From the NCBI GenBank assembly GCA_019634835.1, contig JAHCAO010000010.1, positions 18,642-82,641 on the forward strand: a stretch of DNA of 64,000 nucleotides, given 5' to 3'. This DNA comes from Gammaproteobacteria bacterium. Its GTDB lineage: Bacteria; Pseudomonadota; Gammaproteobacteria; DSM-16500. The notes under the pieces are model-generated. The model searched no databases and was not told where the DNA came from. It worked only from the letters and a program-made list of their open reading frames with translations. Shown one piece after another: positions 1 through 9,246 of this stretch. Numbering within the stretch: position 1 is the first letter of the stretch; each line of letters begins with the position of its first letter. The position numbers and the translations under genes were made by a program.

Positions 1-2316
1 GATTTTTCCCAACTGTCCATAGATGCAATTGAACAATTGTTGCAACAATATCACCTAGGTTTAACCGTCGATGAAGTTTTGACGATTCAGCATGAATTGC
101 TCAAGCGTCCTCCCACCTTTGCAGAATGTGTTTTATGGTCTATTCAAGGTTCTGAGCATTGCTCATATAAAAGTACCCGTCAGTATTTGCAGCAATTTGT
201 GACGGCAGGACCTCATATTATTTTAGGCCCCAAAGAAGATGCAGGCATTGTTGCGGTAGCAACGGATAATCAAGGCATACGTTATGGTGTGGTCGTGAGT
301 CATGAATCTCATAATCACCCTTCTCAAATTGTTCCTTATGAAGGCGCGGCAACAGGAGTGGGTGGAAATGTTCGTGATGTCTCCTGCATGGGCGCAGAAG
401 TGATTGCTGTTGCAGACAGTTTACGTTTTGGTGATATTCATCGTTCTAAAACACACTGGATTCATGAAGGTGTGGTCGGGGGAATTGGAGGTTATGGCAA
501 TCCCCTTGGCATACCTAATCTAGCAGGCGATGTTTATTATGATTCTGCTTATAACGAAAATTGCTTAGTAACAGTCGTGACATTAGGTGTGGTACGTGAA
601 GACCATATCATACATTCTTATGCTCCTGCCAATGCGGAAAATTATGTTTACATTCTTGTCGGTAAGCCAACAGACAATAGTGGTTTTGGTGGTGCAGCGT
701 TTGCTTCTTCAACATTGCGAGAAGAACATAAAGAGAGAAATAAAGGTGCGGTACAAGAACCTAACGCCTTTTTACAGCGACATATTCTCAAAGCAAATAA
801 TGCTTTATTTAAGTGGCTTCGTGAGCAAAACTTAACTGATAAAGTAGGGTTTAAAGATTTAGGAGCGGGTGGAATTGCTTGCGCCAGTGTTGAACTGGCA
901 GAAGCAGGTGGATATGGTGCTGAGATTGATCTTGAGCAAGTCCCAACGAGTATGTCCGATTTACTACCAGCAGTAGTGTTATGTTCTGAGACGCAAGAAC
1001 GTTTTATGTGGGTGGTGCCAGAACATTTAGTTGATGCTATTCTCGCGCATTACAATGAAACATTTGCTTTGCCGCAAGTATCCGAAGGTGCGCAAGCTGC
1101 TGTGATTGGCAAGATTCGTGCGGATGGATTATATGTAGTGAAGTATTGTGGTAAAGAATTAGTGCGAGCAAGAGCACAAGATGTAACAAAGGGTATTCTT
1201 TATGACCGCCCTTTTACGAAAAAAGTACCTATACAGGTGGAACCATCATTCTCTACACCAATTAATTTCAATGATGTGTTATTACAGATATTAGCACATG
1301 AAAATATTTCCTCTCGTGCACCCATTTTTGAAACTTATGATAAGCAAGTGCAAGGCCGTACCGTAATAGAAGCTGGTTGGGCTGATGCGGGCGTTATGGC
1401 GCCATTTAATGAAGATAAATATCCAGAAGAAATTCGTCACGTGGGTATCGCATTAGCACTAGATCAAAACCCCCGTTACAATAAAATCGATGCTTACTGG
1501 GGGGCTGTCAATTCGGTGTTGGAATCAGTACGCAATGTGGTAGCAGTCGGCGCCACGCCGCTGTCACTGTCAGACTGTTTATGTTTTGGTAATCCCGAAA
1601 AACCAGAGCAAATGGGTGAATTTGTAGATTCTGTGCGTGGTATTGTGGATGCATGCCGGGCTGTTACAATGAAAGATCAGCCAAATACAACATTGCCTAT
1701 TATTTCTGGCAATGTATCTTTGTATAACGAATCTACTCAGGGTGTAATACCGCCTAGTCCCATGATTGCTTGCTTGGGATCACTGTCTGATGTGTCTATA
1801 GCAATCACTTATGATTTGAAACGCACAGACTCTATGATTGTCATGGTGGGTGAGCGTAAAGATGAATGTGGTGGTAGTGTGTTTTACCAACTTTATGGTG
1901 AGCTAGGCTGCAATTTACCTCAGCCGGATTTGAGCGGTTTCGCCAATGAAGTGCACGCTGTGCATGAGGCAATACAACAACATCTCATTCTTGCTGCACA
2001 CGATATCTCCGATGGGGGGATTGCTGTGGCATTAGCTGAGATGAGTTTTAAAAATCATATTGGTGTAAAAATTGAAATTCAAGGCGAGTTAGCAACAGAG
2101 AAAAAAATGTTTGCTGAAACGGGTGGGTTTGTGCTTGAAGTTGCTCGCGATAAAATAAATGATCTCAAAAAGATTTTTGCAAAATATCAGGTGTCCATGA
2201 TGATTCTTGGTGAAACCACCACTGAGCCGTGGTTACGTATGAACGCTGTAATTGATTTGCCGGTGGATAAGGCGAAAACCGCTTGGGAGAACGGATTGCG
2301 GGAGAAATTATTGTAA
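1..2316 (+). CDS. purL: Phosphoribosylformylglycinamidine synthase subunit PurL (5' end outside window)
   Basis: Catalyses ATP- and glutamine-dependent amidation of FGAR to FGAM, step four of IMP synthesis, in complex with PurQ and PurS. The reading frame is open from base 1, so the start is probably upstream; the TTG at 37 is only the first possible start codon inside the window. The protein is the small stand-alone PurL type. Visible family motifs are GSEHCSYKSTR (about bases 151-185), SHNHPSQ, EGAATGVGG and the SGNVSLYNES signature in the second half. This class needs separate PurS and PurQ partners, which fits the PurQ-PurS fusion two genes downstream. The stop TAA overlaps the purM ATG, so the two are translationally coupled. 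Confidence 0.95.
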   Translation, partial: DFSQLSIDAIEQLLQQYHLGLTVDEVLTIQHELLKRPPTFAECVLWSIQGSEHCSYKSTRQYLQQFVTAGPHIILGPKEDAGIVAVATDNQGIRYGVVVSHESHNHPSQIVPYEGAATGVGGNVRDVSCMGAEVIAVADSLRFGDIHRSKTHWIHEGVVGGIGGYGNPLGIPNLAGDVYYDSAYNENCLVTVVTLGVVREDHIIHSYAPANAENYVYILVGKPTDNSGFGGAAFASSTLREEHKERNKGAVQEPNAFLQRHILKANNALFKWLREQNLTDKVGFKDLGAGGIACASVELAEAGGYGAEIDLEQVPTSMSDLLPAVVLCSETQERFMWVVPEHLVDAILAHYNETFALPQVSEGAQAAVIGKIRADGLYVVKYCGKELVRARAQDVTKGILYDRPFTKKVPIQVEPSFSTPINFNDVLLQILAHENISSRAPIFETYDKQVQGRTVIEAGWADAGVMAPFNEDKYPEEIRHVGIALALDQNPRYNKIDAYWGAVNSVLESVRNVVAVGATPLSLSDCLCFGNPEKPEQMGEFVDSVRGIVDACRAVTMKDQPNTTLPIISGNVSLYNESTQGVIPPSPMIACLGSLSDVSIAITYDLKRTDSMIVMVGERKDECGGSVFYQLYGELGCNLPQPDLSGFANEVHAVHEAIQQHLILAAHDISDGGIAVALAEMSFKNHIGVKIEIQGELATEKKMFAETGGFVLEVARDKINDLKKIFAKYQVSMMILGETTTEPWLRMNAVIDLPVDKAKTAWENGLREKLL

Positions 2317-3359
2317 TGAGCGGCATGAATTATAAATCTGCAGGTGTTGATATTGAAGCAGGCAATGAAGCGGTACGGCGTATTAAGCAATCAGTAGAAA
2401 GTACTTTTTCTCCCTGTGTATTAACAGGGATAGGCAGTTTTGGCGCAATGTTTGATTTGAAGCCGCTGATGCAGCAATACCAACATCCTGTTTTAGTGCA
2501 AAGCATTGATGGTGTTGGCACTAAAATAATGATAGCGAAAATGATGCAGAAATTTGACACCATAGGAATAGATCTTGTCAGTGCAACGGCGAATGACATT
2601 ATTGTATTGGGTGCTAAACCTCTCACTTTGTTGGATTATATTGCTAACGATAAGTTGAAACCTGATGTGATTGAACAGATCATGATAGGTATGGTGAACG
2701 CTTGTCGCGAAAATGCTATTTCACTGGTAGGGGGTGAAACAGCAGAAATGCCAGGAACTTACTTACCAGGAGAACATGATTTAGTTGGTGTGATCACAGG
2801 GGTAGTAGAAAGAGATAAAGCGATTTTAGGTAAGGATATTGTAGCGGGTGATGTCATCGTTGCGTTTCCATCCAGTGGATTGCATACCAATGGATACTCT
2901 CTTGCGCGTAAATTATTTTTTGAGATAGGCAAATATCACGTCAATTCTCATCTTCCTGAACTTGGCCATTCAGTTGGCGAGGAATTATTAGCGCCTCATA
3001 TTAATTACACTAGACCAGTCTTACACTTACTAGCGAAAGAAATTCCCATTAAGGGCATGGCGCATATTACAGGTGGTGGATTATTGGAGAATATTCCACG
3101 TATTTTACCAGCGAATTGCGCAGTTGAAATTGATAGGAATACTTGTCCTGTCCTACCCATTTTTAATGTGTTACGTCAGTTAGGCCAGTTGGAAGATAAC
3201 GAAATGTACCGTACGTTTAACATGGGCGTGGGGTTAATCATGATTGTGCCCCAGTCGGCAGTGGAATCGATGCGTGTAGAATTAAAAATATTTCCCGATT
3301 TTCCTCTCTATGAAATTGGGCAGGTGGTGAGTGGTAAACCCGAAGTGAGGTTACTGTGA
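2316..3359 (+). CDS. purM: Phosphoribosylformylglycinamidine cyclo-ligase PurM (AIR synthetase)
   Basis: Converts FGAM to aminoimidazole ribonucleotide using ATP, step five of purine synthesis. The 347-residue length is normal for PurM. Recognisable are the N-terminal SAGVDIEAGNEAV segment, VQSIDGVGTK, the ETAEMPG motif with the following Y and PGEHDLVG, SSGLHTNGYSL and HITGGGLLENIPR. The ATG at 2316 was chosen because it overlaps the purL stop (TAATG) and matches the usual PurM N-terminus; a TTG 33 bases upstream in the same frame is less likely. Its stop overlaps the GTG start of the next gene, so purL-purM-purQS is one coupled unit. Confidence 0.95.
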   Translation: MSGMNYKSAGVDIEAGNEAVRRIKQSVESTFSPCVLTGIGSFGAMFDLKPLMQQYQHPVLVQSIDGVGTKIMIAKMMQKFDTIGIDLVSATANDIIVLGAKPLTLLDYIANDKLKPDVIEQIMIGMVNACRENAISLVGGETAEMPGTYLPGEHDLVGVITGVVERDKAILGKDIVAGDVIVAFPSSGLHTNGYSLARKLFFEIGKYHVNSHLPELGHSVGEELLAPHINYTRPVLHLLAKEIPIKGMAHITGGGLLENIPRILPANCAVEIDRNTCPVLPIFNVLRQLGQLEDNEMYRTFNMGVGLIMIVPQSAVESMRVELKIFPDFPLYEIGQVVSGKPEVRLL

Positions 3360-4612
3360 TCCGTATCGCGATTGTCCAATTTCCTGGTTCAAATTGTGAG
3401 CGCGAAACGATGTTAGCGGTAAAGCGCGTTGGCATGGAACCTGTAGAATTTTTATGGAATGAATCCCATGATAAATTACAGGAAATGGATGGTTATATCA
3501 TTGTGGGTGGTTTTTCTTATGAAGATCGCTCTCGCGCGGGGATTATCGCTGCTTTGGATCCCGTTATGCGGGAAATTGCTGCGCAAAGTGCTAAAGGTAA
3601 ACCGGTGCTTGGCATCTGTAATGGTGCACAAATTCTAGTAGAAACAGGCCTGGTGCCAGGATTAGAAAATAATAAAACTGCTATGGTGCTAACAGAAAAC
3701 AAACGTGTTGCAAACGATAAGATTCTTGGCACAGGATATTATAATGCATGGGTGAATATCAGGTTGAGTGATCAATATCAACGTAATGCCTTTACCCGTC
3801 GCTTAGCGCCAAGTGACATTGTGCAGGTTCCTGTTGCACATGGCGAAGGCCGGTTTGTGATGACTGAAGCTTTGCTAAAAGAAATCGAAGAGCAAGGATT
3901 AAATGTATTTCAATACTGCGCTTCTGATGGGGCTATTGTTGATAGTTTTCCCATTAACCCTAATGGATCAGTGCGTAACATTGCTGCTGTTTCCAATAAA
4001 GCAGGTAATGTGATGGCAATGATGCCGCATCCTGAGCGAACCATAAATGGCGATTCTATTTTTCAATCCATGCATGATTATATCGCTGAGGGCAGGGTGG
4101 AGCATACGACACCGCTTAACTATTATCCGCGGCGCGCTGCTATTCCTGCTTATCAAAAAAATGAGACCAGTTATGAATGTATTATCGAGCTGATCATTAC
4201 GGATAACCATGCATTGACAGTACAAAATACCTTGCGGCAGCGGGGCATTCCTGTTGTGGTAAGACGCCAAATGCATTGGGAAATACAGTGTGATGCGCCT
4301 GTAACCTGGCAGCAAATCAAAAAAAGCGGTGTTTTATATAATGAACGCAAAGAGGTTGAAGTATTTCCCAAGGATTTTGCTGCCACGCCATCATTGCGAT
4401 ACCTGGTGCGTCCGCGGGAAGATTTATTAGGACAACAAAAGCACCAGACCTTGAAAGACCATTTTGCTATTCAAGGGATCCAGGCAATTTATCATGGTGT
4501 TTTATGGCATTTTAGTGCTGAAAACGCTAATATAGCTGATCTGATAGATGACATCATACACACTAACATTATACATAACCCATATGCCCATGAATGCTAC
4601 CAATACCGCTGA
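3356..4612 (+). CDS. purQ: PurQ glutaminase fused to a C-terminal PurS-like domain
   Basis: Residues 1 to about 260 are a class I glutamine amidotransferase, the ammonia-producing PurQ subunit of FGAM synthase: N-terminal VQFPGSNCERE, nucleophile Cys in LGICNGAQ, and catalytic His/Glu in MPHPERT. The family normally stops near there (about 225-260 residues), but this protein has 418. The tail has a linker with predicted alternating strands (about 270-340), then about 345-410 resembling PurS: a YLVRP strand, a Q-x-x-L helix, a G-x-x-W-H-F strand, a second helix, and the typical end NP-Y-A-H-E. PurS bridges PurQ and small PurL, and no separate purS is seen here. Start is GTG at 3356, overlapping the purM stop. 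The PurS call rests on motif reading, not an alignment. Confidence 0.88.
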   Translation: MIRIAIVQFPGSNCERETMLAVKRVGMEPVEFLWNESHDKLQEMDGYIIVGGFSYEDRSRAGIIAALDPVMREIAAQSAKGKPVLGICNGAQILVETGLVPGLENNKTAMVLTENKRVANDKILGTGYYNAWVNIRLSDQYQRNAFTRRLAPSDIVQVPVAHGEGRFVMTEALLKEIEEQGLNVFQYCASDGAIVDSFPINPNGSVRNIAAVSNKAGNVMAMMPHPERTINGDSIFQSMHDYIAEGRVEHTTPLNYYPRRAAIPAYQKNETSYECIIELIITDNHALTVQNTLRQRGIPVVVRRQMHWEIQCDAPVTWQQIKKSGVLYNERKEVEVFPKDFAATPSLRYLVRPREDLLGQQKHQTLKDHFAIQGIQAIYHGVLWHFSAENANIADLIDDIIHTNIIHNPYAHECYQYR

Positions 4613-5579
4613 CCATTATCTGGATCAAATCCGAGCTGCCTTACCTTACTGTTTAGTAGAAACGTCTTTTGCGTTTGGACAAAAATACCAAGGCAAAGTG
4701 AGAGACGCCTATGATCTAGGTGACAGGCTGATATTAATTACTACGGATAGGTTGACTGCTTTTGATCGTCAATTAGCTACGATTCCGTACAAAGGCCAGG
4801 TGTTAAATTTAATCAGTGCTTGGTGGTTTGAACAAACAGCTGAGATTGTTCCCAATCATTTGATCGCAATCCCTGATCCTAATGTGGTGATCGCAAAAAA
4901 ATGCAGCGTTTTTCCTATCGAATTTGTCGTGCGCGGTTATATTACCGGAACGACAGAAACCTCTTTATGGACACAATATCAAAAAGGCGTGCGTCATTAT
5001 TGTGGGATTTCTTTTCCAGAAGGATTGTATAAAAATCAGAAGCTCGATAAGCCGGTTTTGACCCCGACCACCAAAGAAAAAGACCATGACCGGCCAATTA
5101 CACCAAAAGAAATTGTTTCAGAAGGCTGGATGTCGCAAGCCGATTGGGATGAGGCAAGTCATTTAGCGTTGAAATTATATCAGGCTGGTGTTGAGATGGC
5201 AGAAAGACATGGCTTGATCCTGGTAGATACTAAATATGAATTTGGCCGTGATCTTGACGGTAACATTATTGTTGTCGATGAAATTCACACACCGGATTCT
5301 AGCCGGTACTGGCTGGCTAATAGTTATATTGAGCGAGTGGCGCAAGGGTTAGAACCCGAAAATATTGATAAGGAGTTTTTGCGCTTATGGTTTGCTAAGC
5401 ACTGTGATCCTTATAAAGATGCAGTATTGCCGTCTGCTCCTCAAGAATTGGTGGAATCATTGTCTGCACGTTATATTCAGTTATATGAAATGATTACGGG
5501 CAAGATGTTTTCTTTTATGCAACCGCCTGGGCCTATTGCGCAACGTATCATGCGTCATGTAGCAGGATACTTGGGGTGA
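4584..5579 (+). CDS. purC: SAICAR synthase PurC (long form)
   Basis: Joins aspartate to CAIR with ATP to give SAICAR. Family motifs are clear: GKVRDAYDLGD, TTDRLTAFDR, GQVLNLISAWWF, the PIEFVVRGYITG segment, and LILVDTKYEFG with DEIHTPDSSRYW. At about 331 residues it belongs to the longer SAICAR synthase form rather than the roughly 240-residue E. coli form. The start is uncertain. The frame opens at 4548 inside purQS; ATGs at 4584 and 4590 give a more normal N-terminus but lack a strong ribosome binding site, so translation may depend on coupling to the overlapping upstream gene. Confidence 0.93.
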   Translation: MPMNATNTADHYLDQIRAALPYCLVETSFAFGQKYQGKVRDAYDLGDRLILITTDRLTAFDRQLATIPYKGQVLNLISAWWFEQTAEIVPNHLIAIPDPNVVIAKKCSVFPIEFVVRGYITGTTETSLWTQYQKGVRHYCGISFPEGLYKNQKLDKPVLTPTTKEKDHDRPITPKEIVSEGWMSQADWDEASHLALKLYQAGVEMAERHGLILVDTKYEFGRDLDGNIIVVDEIHTPDSSRYWLANSYIERVAQGLEPENIDKEFLRLWFAKHCDPYKDAVLPSAPQELVESLSARYIQLYEMITGKMFSFMQPPGPIAQRIMRHVAGYLG

Positions 5580-5586
5580 GGGATGC

Positions 5587-7092
5587 ATGTGTGGAATAGT
5601 GGGAATTTATAGTCATGAACCTGTTGCGGCAGAATTGTATGATAGCCTGATACATTTGCAGCATCGCGGACAAGATGCGGCTGGCATTCTGACTTGCGAT
5701 GAACGATTCTATTCTAAGCACGGATTAGGGTTAGTCAGAGAGATTTTTACGCCGCAAGATATTTCCCCACTGAAAGGCAACATCGGTATTGCGCATGCAC
5801 GTTATCCAACCGCTGGTGGATATAGCGAGTCAGACATTCAACCTCTTTGGATTGGGAGCCCACGTGGTATCGCACTGGCTCACAATGGCAATCTAGTTAA
5901 CTATCAAGAATTGGCGGATGAAATTCGGTTGCGGCAATACCGACACTTAAATTCTTCTCTTGATTCAGAAGCATTGCTGCTGATGTTGGCAGATAAGCTT
6001 GCCACTCATTCTTACTTAGATGATGATGACGAACAATTCTTTAAGCAATTATGTGCGGCAGTAAAGCATATTTTTGATCGTATTGAAGGAGCTTATTCTA
6101 TTGTTGGGGTTGTTATAGGCAAAGGATTAGTAGCATTTCGTGATCCACATGGCATACGTCCTTTGGTTTTGGGGGAGCGTCAGCGCAAGGATGGCACGAG
6201 TGATTATATTTTTGCCTCAGAAACAACAGCGTTTTATGCTCTTGGCTTTGAGCCAAAGGGAGATTTACAACCAGGTGAAGTGGTATATGTCAGCAAAGCT
6301 GGCAAATTGTTTCGTCATGTTGTAGAGGCGAGAGAATTCAGGCCCTGTGTTTTTGAGTATGTTTATTTTGCTCGCCCTGATTCCACATTAGATGGGGTAA
6401 GTGTTTATCGAGCACGGTTGCGTATGGGGCAGAATCTCGCGCGGAGTTGGAAAGAAAAATATCCTGATATTGTGCCTGATGTTGTGATACCCGCTCCTTT
6501 CACGGCAAATACCGCAGCTTTATCTTTTGCGCATGAATTAGGCGTGCGTTATTCTGAGGGATTGTATAAAAATCCTTTTATTGGCCGTACATTCATTATG
6601 CCCAATCAACAAGCCCGCTCACGCAGCGTGCGCTATAAGCTAACTCCACAGAGAACAGAAATTGAGAATAAAACAGTTTTGATTGTTGATGATAGTATTG
6701 TGCGAGGTACTACCTCGCGCGAAATTGTGAAGATGGTACGTGAGTTTGGAGCGAAAGAAATTTTTTTTGTATCTACTTGTCCGCCAATTAAAAATCCTTG
6801 TTTTTATGGAATTGATATTCCATCTCGTGTTGAATTGATTGCTGCAAATCACACGGAAGATCGGATTTGTCACTATCTGGGTGTGGACAGGCTACTGTAT
6901 CAGTCCCAAGAAGATTTAGTGGAAGCAGTGGTTCGCCGCGGGCAGCATCAAATCAAAACACCTTGCATGGCATGCATGGACGGCAATTATATTTGCGGAA
7001 ATATGACAGAAAAAAAAATCCAAGCATTAGAGCAGATCCGTGAAATAGACCGTAGGTCCAATGCAGAGAAGCAAGAGGATGATAAGAAATGA
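5587..7092 (+). CDS. purF: Amidophosphoribosyltransferase PurF
   Basis: Commits PRPP to purine synthesis by transferring ammonia from glutamine to form phosphoribosylamine. The protein begins Met-Cys-Gly-Ile-Val-Gly, so removal of Met exposes the catalytic N-terminal Cys of the Ntn-type glutaminase domain. That fixes the start at 5587 rather than the out-of-frame ATG at 5583. HLQHRGQDAAG, the ARYPTAG segment and the HNGNLVNYQEL loop belong to the same domain. The phosphoribosyltransferase half has the PRPP loop VLIVDDSIVRGTTS near residues 363-377. Length 501 is typical. It sits 7 bases after purC, and its stop overlaps the ATG of purD. Confidence 0.96.
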   Translation: MCGIVGIYSHEPVAAELYDSLIHLQHRGQDAAGILTCDERFYSKHGLGLVREIFTPQDISPLKGNIGIAHARYPTAGGYSESDIQPLWIGSPRGIALAHNGNLVNYQELADEIRLRQYRHLNSSLDSEALLLMLADKLATHSYLDDDDEQFFKQLCAAVKHIFDRIEGAYSIVGVVIGKGLVAFRDPHGIRPLVLGERQRKDGTSDYIFASETTAFYALGFEPKGDLQPGEVVYVSKAGKLFRHVVEAREFRPCVFEYVYFARPDSTLDGVSVYRARLRMGQNLARSWKEKYPDIVPDVVIPAPFTANTAALSFAHELGVRYSEGLYKNPFIGRTFIMPNQQARSRSVRYKLTPQRTEIENKTVLIVDDSIVRGTTSREIVKMVREFGAKEIFFVSTCPPIKNPCFYGIDIPSRVELIAANHTEDRICHYLGVDRLLYQSQEDLVEAVVRRGQHQIKTPCMACMDGNYICGNMTEKKIQALEQIREIDRRSNAEKQEDDKK

Positions 7093-8405
7093 ATATCTTA
7101 ATTGTGGGATCTGGGGCACGTGAGCATGCCATTGCTGCTGCTTTATCTCGTTCGCCGCAAAAGCCAAATATTTTTTGCTACGGTACATCAGTCAATCCCG
7201 GTATTCAACAAATGACAGATGATTACTGGGCGGGTGATATCACTGATGTGAATAGGATTTCGAAATTAGCGAAAGAGTGGCAAATTCATCTTGCTATCAT
7301 CGGACCTGAAGCTCCTCTAGAAAAAGGCTTGGCAGATGTGTTGTGGGAGGTAGCAATCCCAACCGTTGGGCCAAAGAAAAGGTTAGCACAAATTGAAACT
7401 AGCAAATCATTTGCGCGTGACCTTATGCTGAAGTATAAAATCCCGGGATTACCTCGTTATCAAACTTTTTATGCCATGTCAGGTGTCGAGGCGTTTCTTC
7501 ATGAACTGGGCGAAGGCCATTATGTGGTTAAAGCAAATGGTCTCATGGGTGGAAAAGGCGTAAAAGTAGCGGGTGATCATTTGCAATCATTTTCTGAAGC
7601 AATCGCCTATTGCAAAGAAATACTGGATGCAGGCCAAGTATTAGTGATTGAAGAAAAATTATTGGGCCAAGAATTTTCATTGATGTGTTTTTGTGATGGT
7701 GAACACATGGTACCTATGCCAATGGTTCAAGATCATAAAAGAGCATATGCTGGTGATAAAGGTCCTAATACTGGTGGGATGGGTAGCTACTCGGATGCAA
7801 ATCATAGTTTACCTTTTTTAATAGAAAAAGATGCCGATGCTGCTTTACGCATTAATAAAGCTGTTATTCATGCTTTATCGTTAGAGTTGAATGATAAGTT
7901 TATTGGTATCTTATATGGTAGTTTTATCGCAACACAAAATGGTGTGTATGTGATTGAATTTAACGCGCGCTTTGGTGATCCAGAATCATTGAATGTGTTA
8001 ACCATTTTAGAATCGGATTTTGTCACTATTTGCCAAGCATTAGTGACAGGCAATCTGGTGGCTGATCAAGTAAAATTTTCACGACAAGCAACCGTGTGTA
8101 AATATGCAGTGCCACAAGGTTATCCAGATGTTTCAGTCAAAGATGTTGCGATTGATGTTAGCGCGGTAAAAGATCAATCTCACTTGTATTTGTCATCCGT
8201 TAATGCAGTGGAGGGGAAAATCTTTGCGATGGGTTCACGAACTGCTGCTTATGTCGGAGTGGCAGATTCGATTTTCGCAGCGGAGGAAATTGCTGAGAAA
8301 GAAATTTGTGAAATTGATGGTCCATTATTTCATCGTGAAGATATTGGTACAAAACAATTGATTCAGCGTCGTATTGACGACATGCGCAGGTTAAGGGAAC
8401 AATGA
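7089..8405 (+). CDS. purD: Phosphoribosylamine-glycine ligase PurD
   Basis: ATP-grasp ligase forming glycinamide ribonucleotide from phosphoribosylamine, glycine and ATP. Seen are the N-terminal GSGAREHAIA loop, IGPEAPLEKGLAD, the glycine-rich ATP-grasp segment GLMGGKGVKVAG near residue 150, and the metal-binding end FNARFGDPE. Length 438 is normal. The start ATG overlaps the purF stop (ATGA), and the stop overlaps the purN start in the same way. Placing purF, purD and purN together means the first three pathway steps are encoded consecutively. Confidence 0.96.
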   Translation: MNILIVGSGAREHAIAAALSRSPQKPNIFCYGTSVNPGIQQMTDDYWAGDITDVNRISKLAKEWQIHLAIIGPEAPLEKGLADVLWEVAIPTVGPKKRLAQIETSKSFARDLMLKYKIPGLPRYQTFYAMSGVEAFLHELGEGHYVVKANGLMGGKGVKVAGDHLQSFSEAIAYCKEILDAGQVLVIEEKLLGQEFSLMCFCDGEHMVPMPMVQDHKRAYAGDKGPNTGGMGSYSDANHSLPFLIEKDADAALRINKAVIHALSLELNDKFIGILYGSFIATQNGVYVIEFNARFGDPESLNVLTILESDFVTICQALVTGNLVADQVKFSRQATVCKYAVPQGYPDVSVKDVAIDVSAVKDQSHLYLSSVNAVEGKIFAMGSRTAAYVGVADSIFAAEEIAEKEICEIDGPLFHREDIGTKQLIQRRIDDMRRLREQ

Positions 8406-8989
8406 TCCGTTTAGGTATTTTGGGTTCAACACGCGGTACTAATTTAAATGCCATAGTCACAGCCATCCAGTGTCAACGGCTATCAGCAACGCTTGAGATT
8501 GTCATTAGTAATAAATCTTCCGCACCCATTCTTGAGCGCGCTTCTATGTTTGGGCTGCATGCCGAATTTGTAGATCCAACGGGATTGACGCGAGAAGAAC
8601 ATGATTTGAAAGTATCAAATTTACTTAAGCATCATTCGGTCGATCTTGTAGTATTAATGGGTTACATGCGCATTTTATCAGGAAGCTTTATTGCTGCTTG
8701 GAAAGATAAAGTGATAAACGTGCATCCATCACTTCTGCCTGCTTACCAAGGCATGATGGACTTGGATGTGCATCGTGCGGTGATTGCAGCAAAGGAGCGT
8801 GAAACAGGTTGTACCGTGCACTATGTTACCGAACGGGTAGATAGTGGCCCTATGATTTTGCAAAAGAAATGCCAAGTATATGCTGCGGATACGGTAGAAG
8901 AATTAAAAGCTCGCGTCCAGCAATTAGAAGGTGAAGTGTTAGTGGAAGCAATTGAAAAAATTATCCAACAGGCAATGGTTAACAGGTGA
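8402..8989 (+). CDS. purN: Phosphoribosylglycinamide formyltransferase PurN
   Basis: Transfers a formyl group from 10-formyltetrahydrofolate to glycinamide ribonucleotide. The catalytic triad of the family is present: Asn and His in VINVHPSLLPAY and the Asp in ERVDSGP. The N-terminal LGILGSTRGTNLNAI loop binds the substrate phosphate. The usual HPSLLPAFPG reads HPSLLPAYQG here, a mild variation. Length 195 is normal. ATG overlaps the purD stop. It is the last gene of the operon; a dispersed repeat element starts directly after its stop codon. Confidence 0.95.
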   Translation: MIRLGILGSTRGTNLNAIVTAIQCQRLSATLEIVISNKSSAPILERASMFGLHAEFVDPTGLTREEHDLKVSNLLKHHSVDLVVLMGYMRILSGSFIAAWKDKVINVHPSLLPAYQGMMDLDVHRAVIAAKERETGCTVHYVTERVDSGPMILQKKCQVYAADTVEELKARVQQLEGEVLVEAIEKIIQQAMVNR

Positions 8990-8990
8990 A

Positions 8991-9105
8991 CGTTCGTTTA
9001 GCCTATGAAAATTTAAGATTAGCGTCTTCCTCTTGTGGAGGCTGTCTGTTCCAGCTGAAAGAATTGCTGGGTTGCGCGGCCGTAGACAAAAGGATCCAGG
9101 CTCGC
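8991..9105. repeat. Intergenic repeat family A, copy 1
   Basis: Non-coding segment just after purN. It shares a colinear pattern with 13689-13800 and, more weakly, 24132-24232: a GTTCGTTTA-type 5' motif, AAAATTTAAGATTAGCG, a small CCTC-loop-GAGG hairpin, and (copies 1 and 2 only) CGTAGACAA-R-AGGATCC about 100 bases in. The first two copies keep the same spacing over about 108 bases. A 75-codon frame starting at GTG 8986 runs through it and is not considered a gene. Function unknown; it could be a degenerate mobile element or an RNA. Confidence 0.6.
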
Positions 9106-9246
9106 TCGTGTTGGGGGTTTGTCTGGATACTGCAACAACGTCGGTACGACGCCTCTGTGACAAAAAAACAGCGGATTGTGGATTCATCGAATACTTACGT
9201 CAATAGATCCTAGTTAATTAGTTTTAATTCAAAAACGAGGAAAATT

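Noticed and set aside
8986..9213. 75-codon frame starting at GTG overlapping the purN stop
   Set aside because: It runs through repeat family A, has no family similarity, and is not preserved in the other copies of the repeat.
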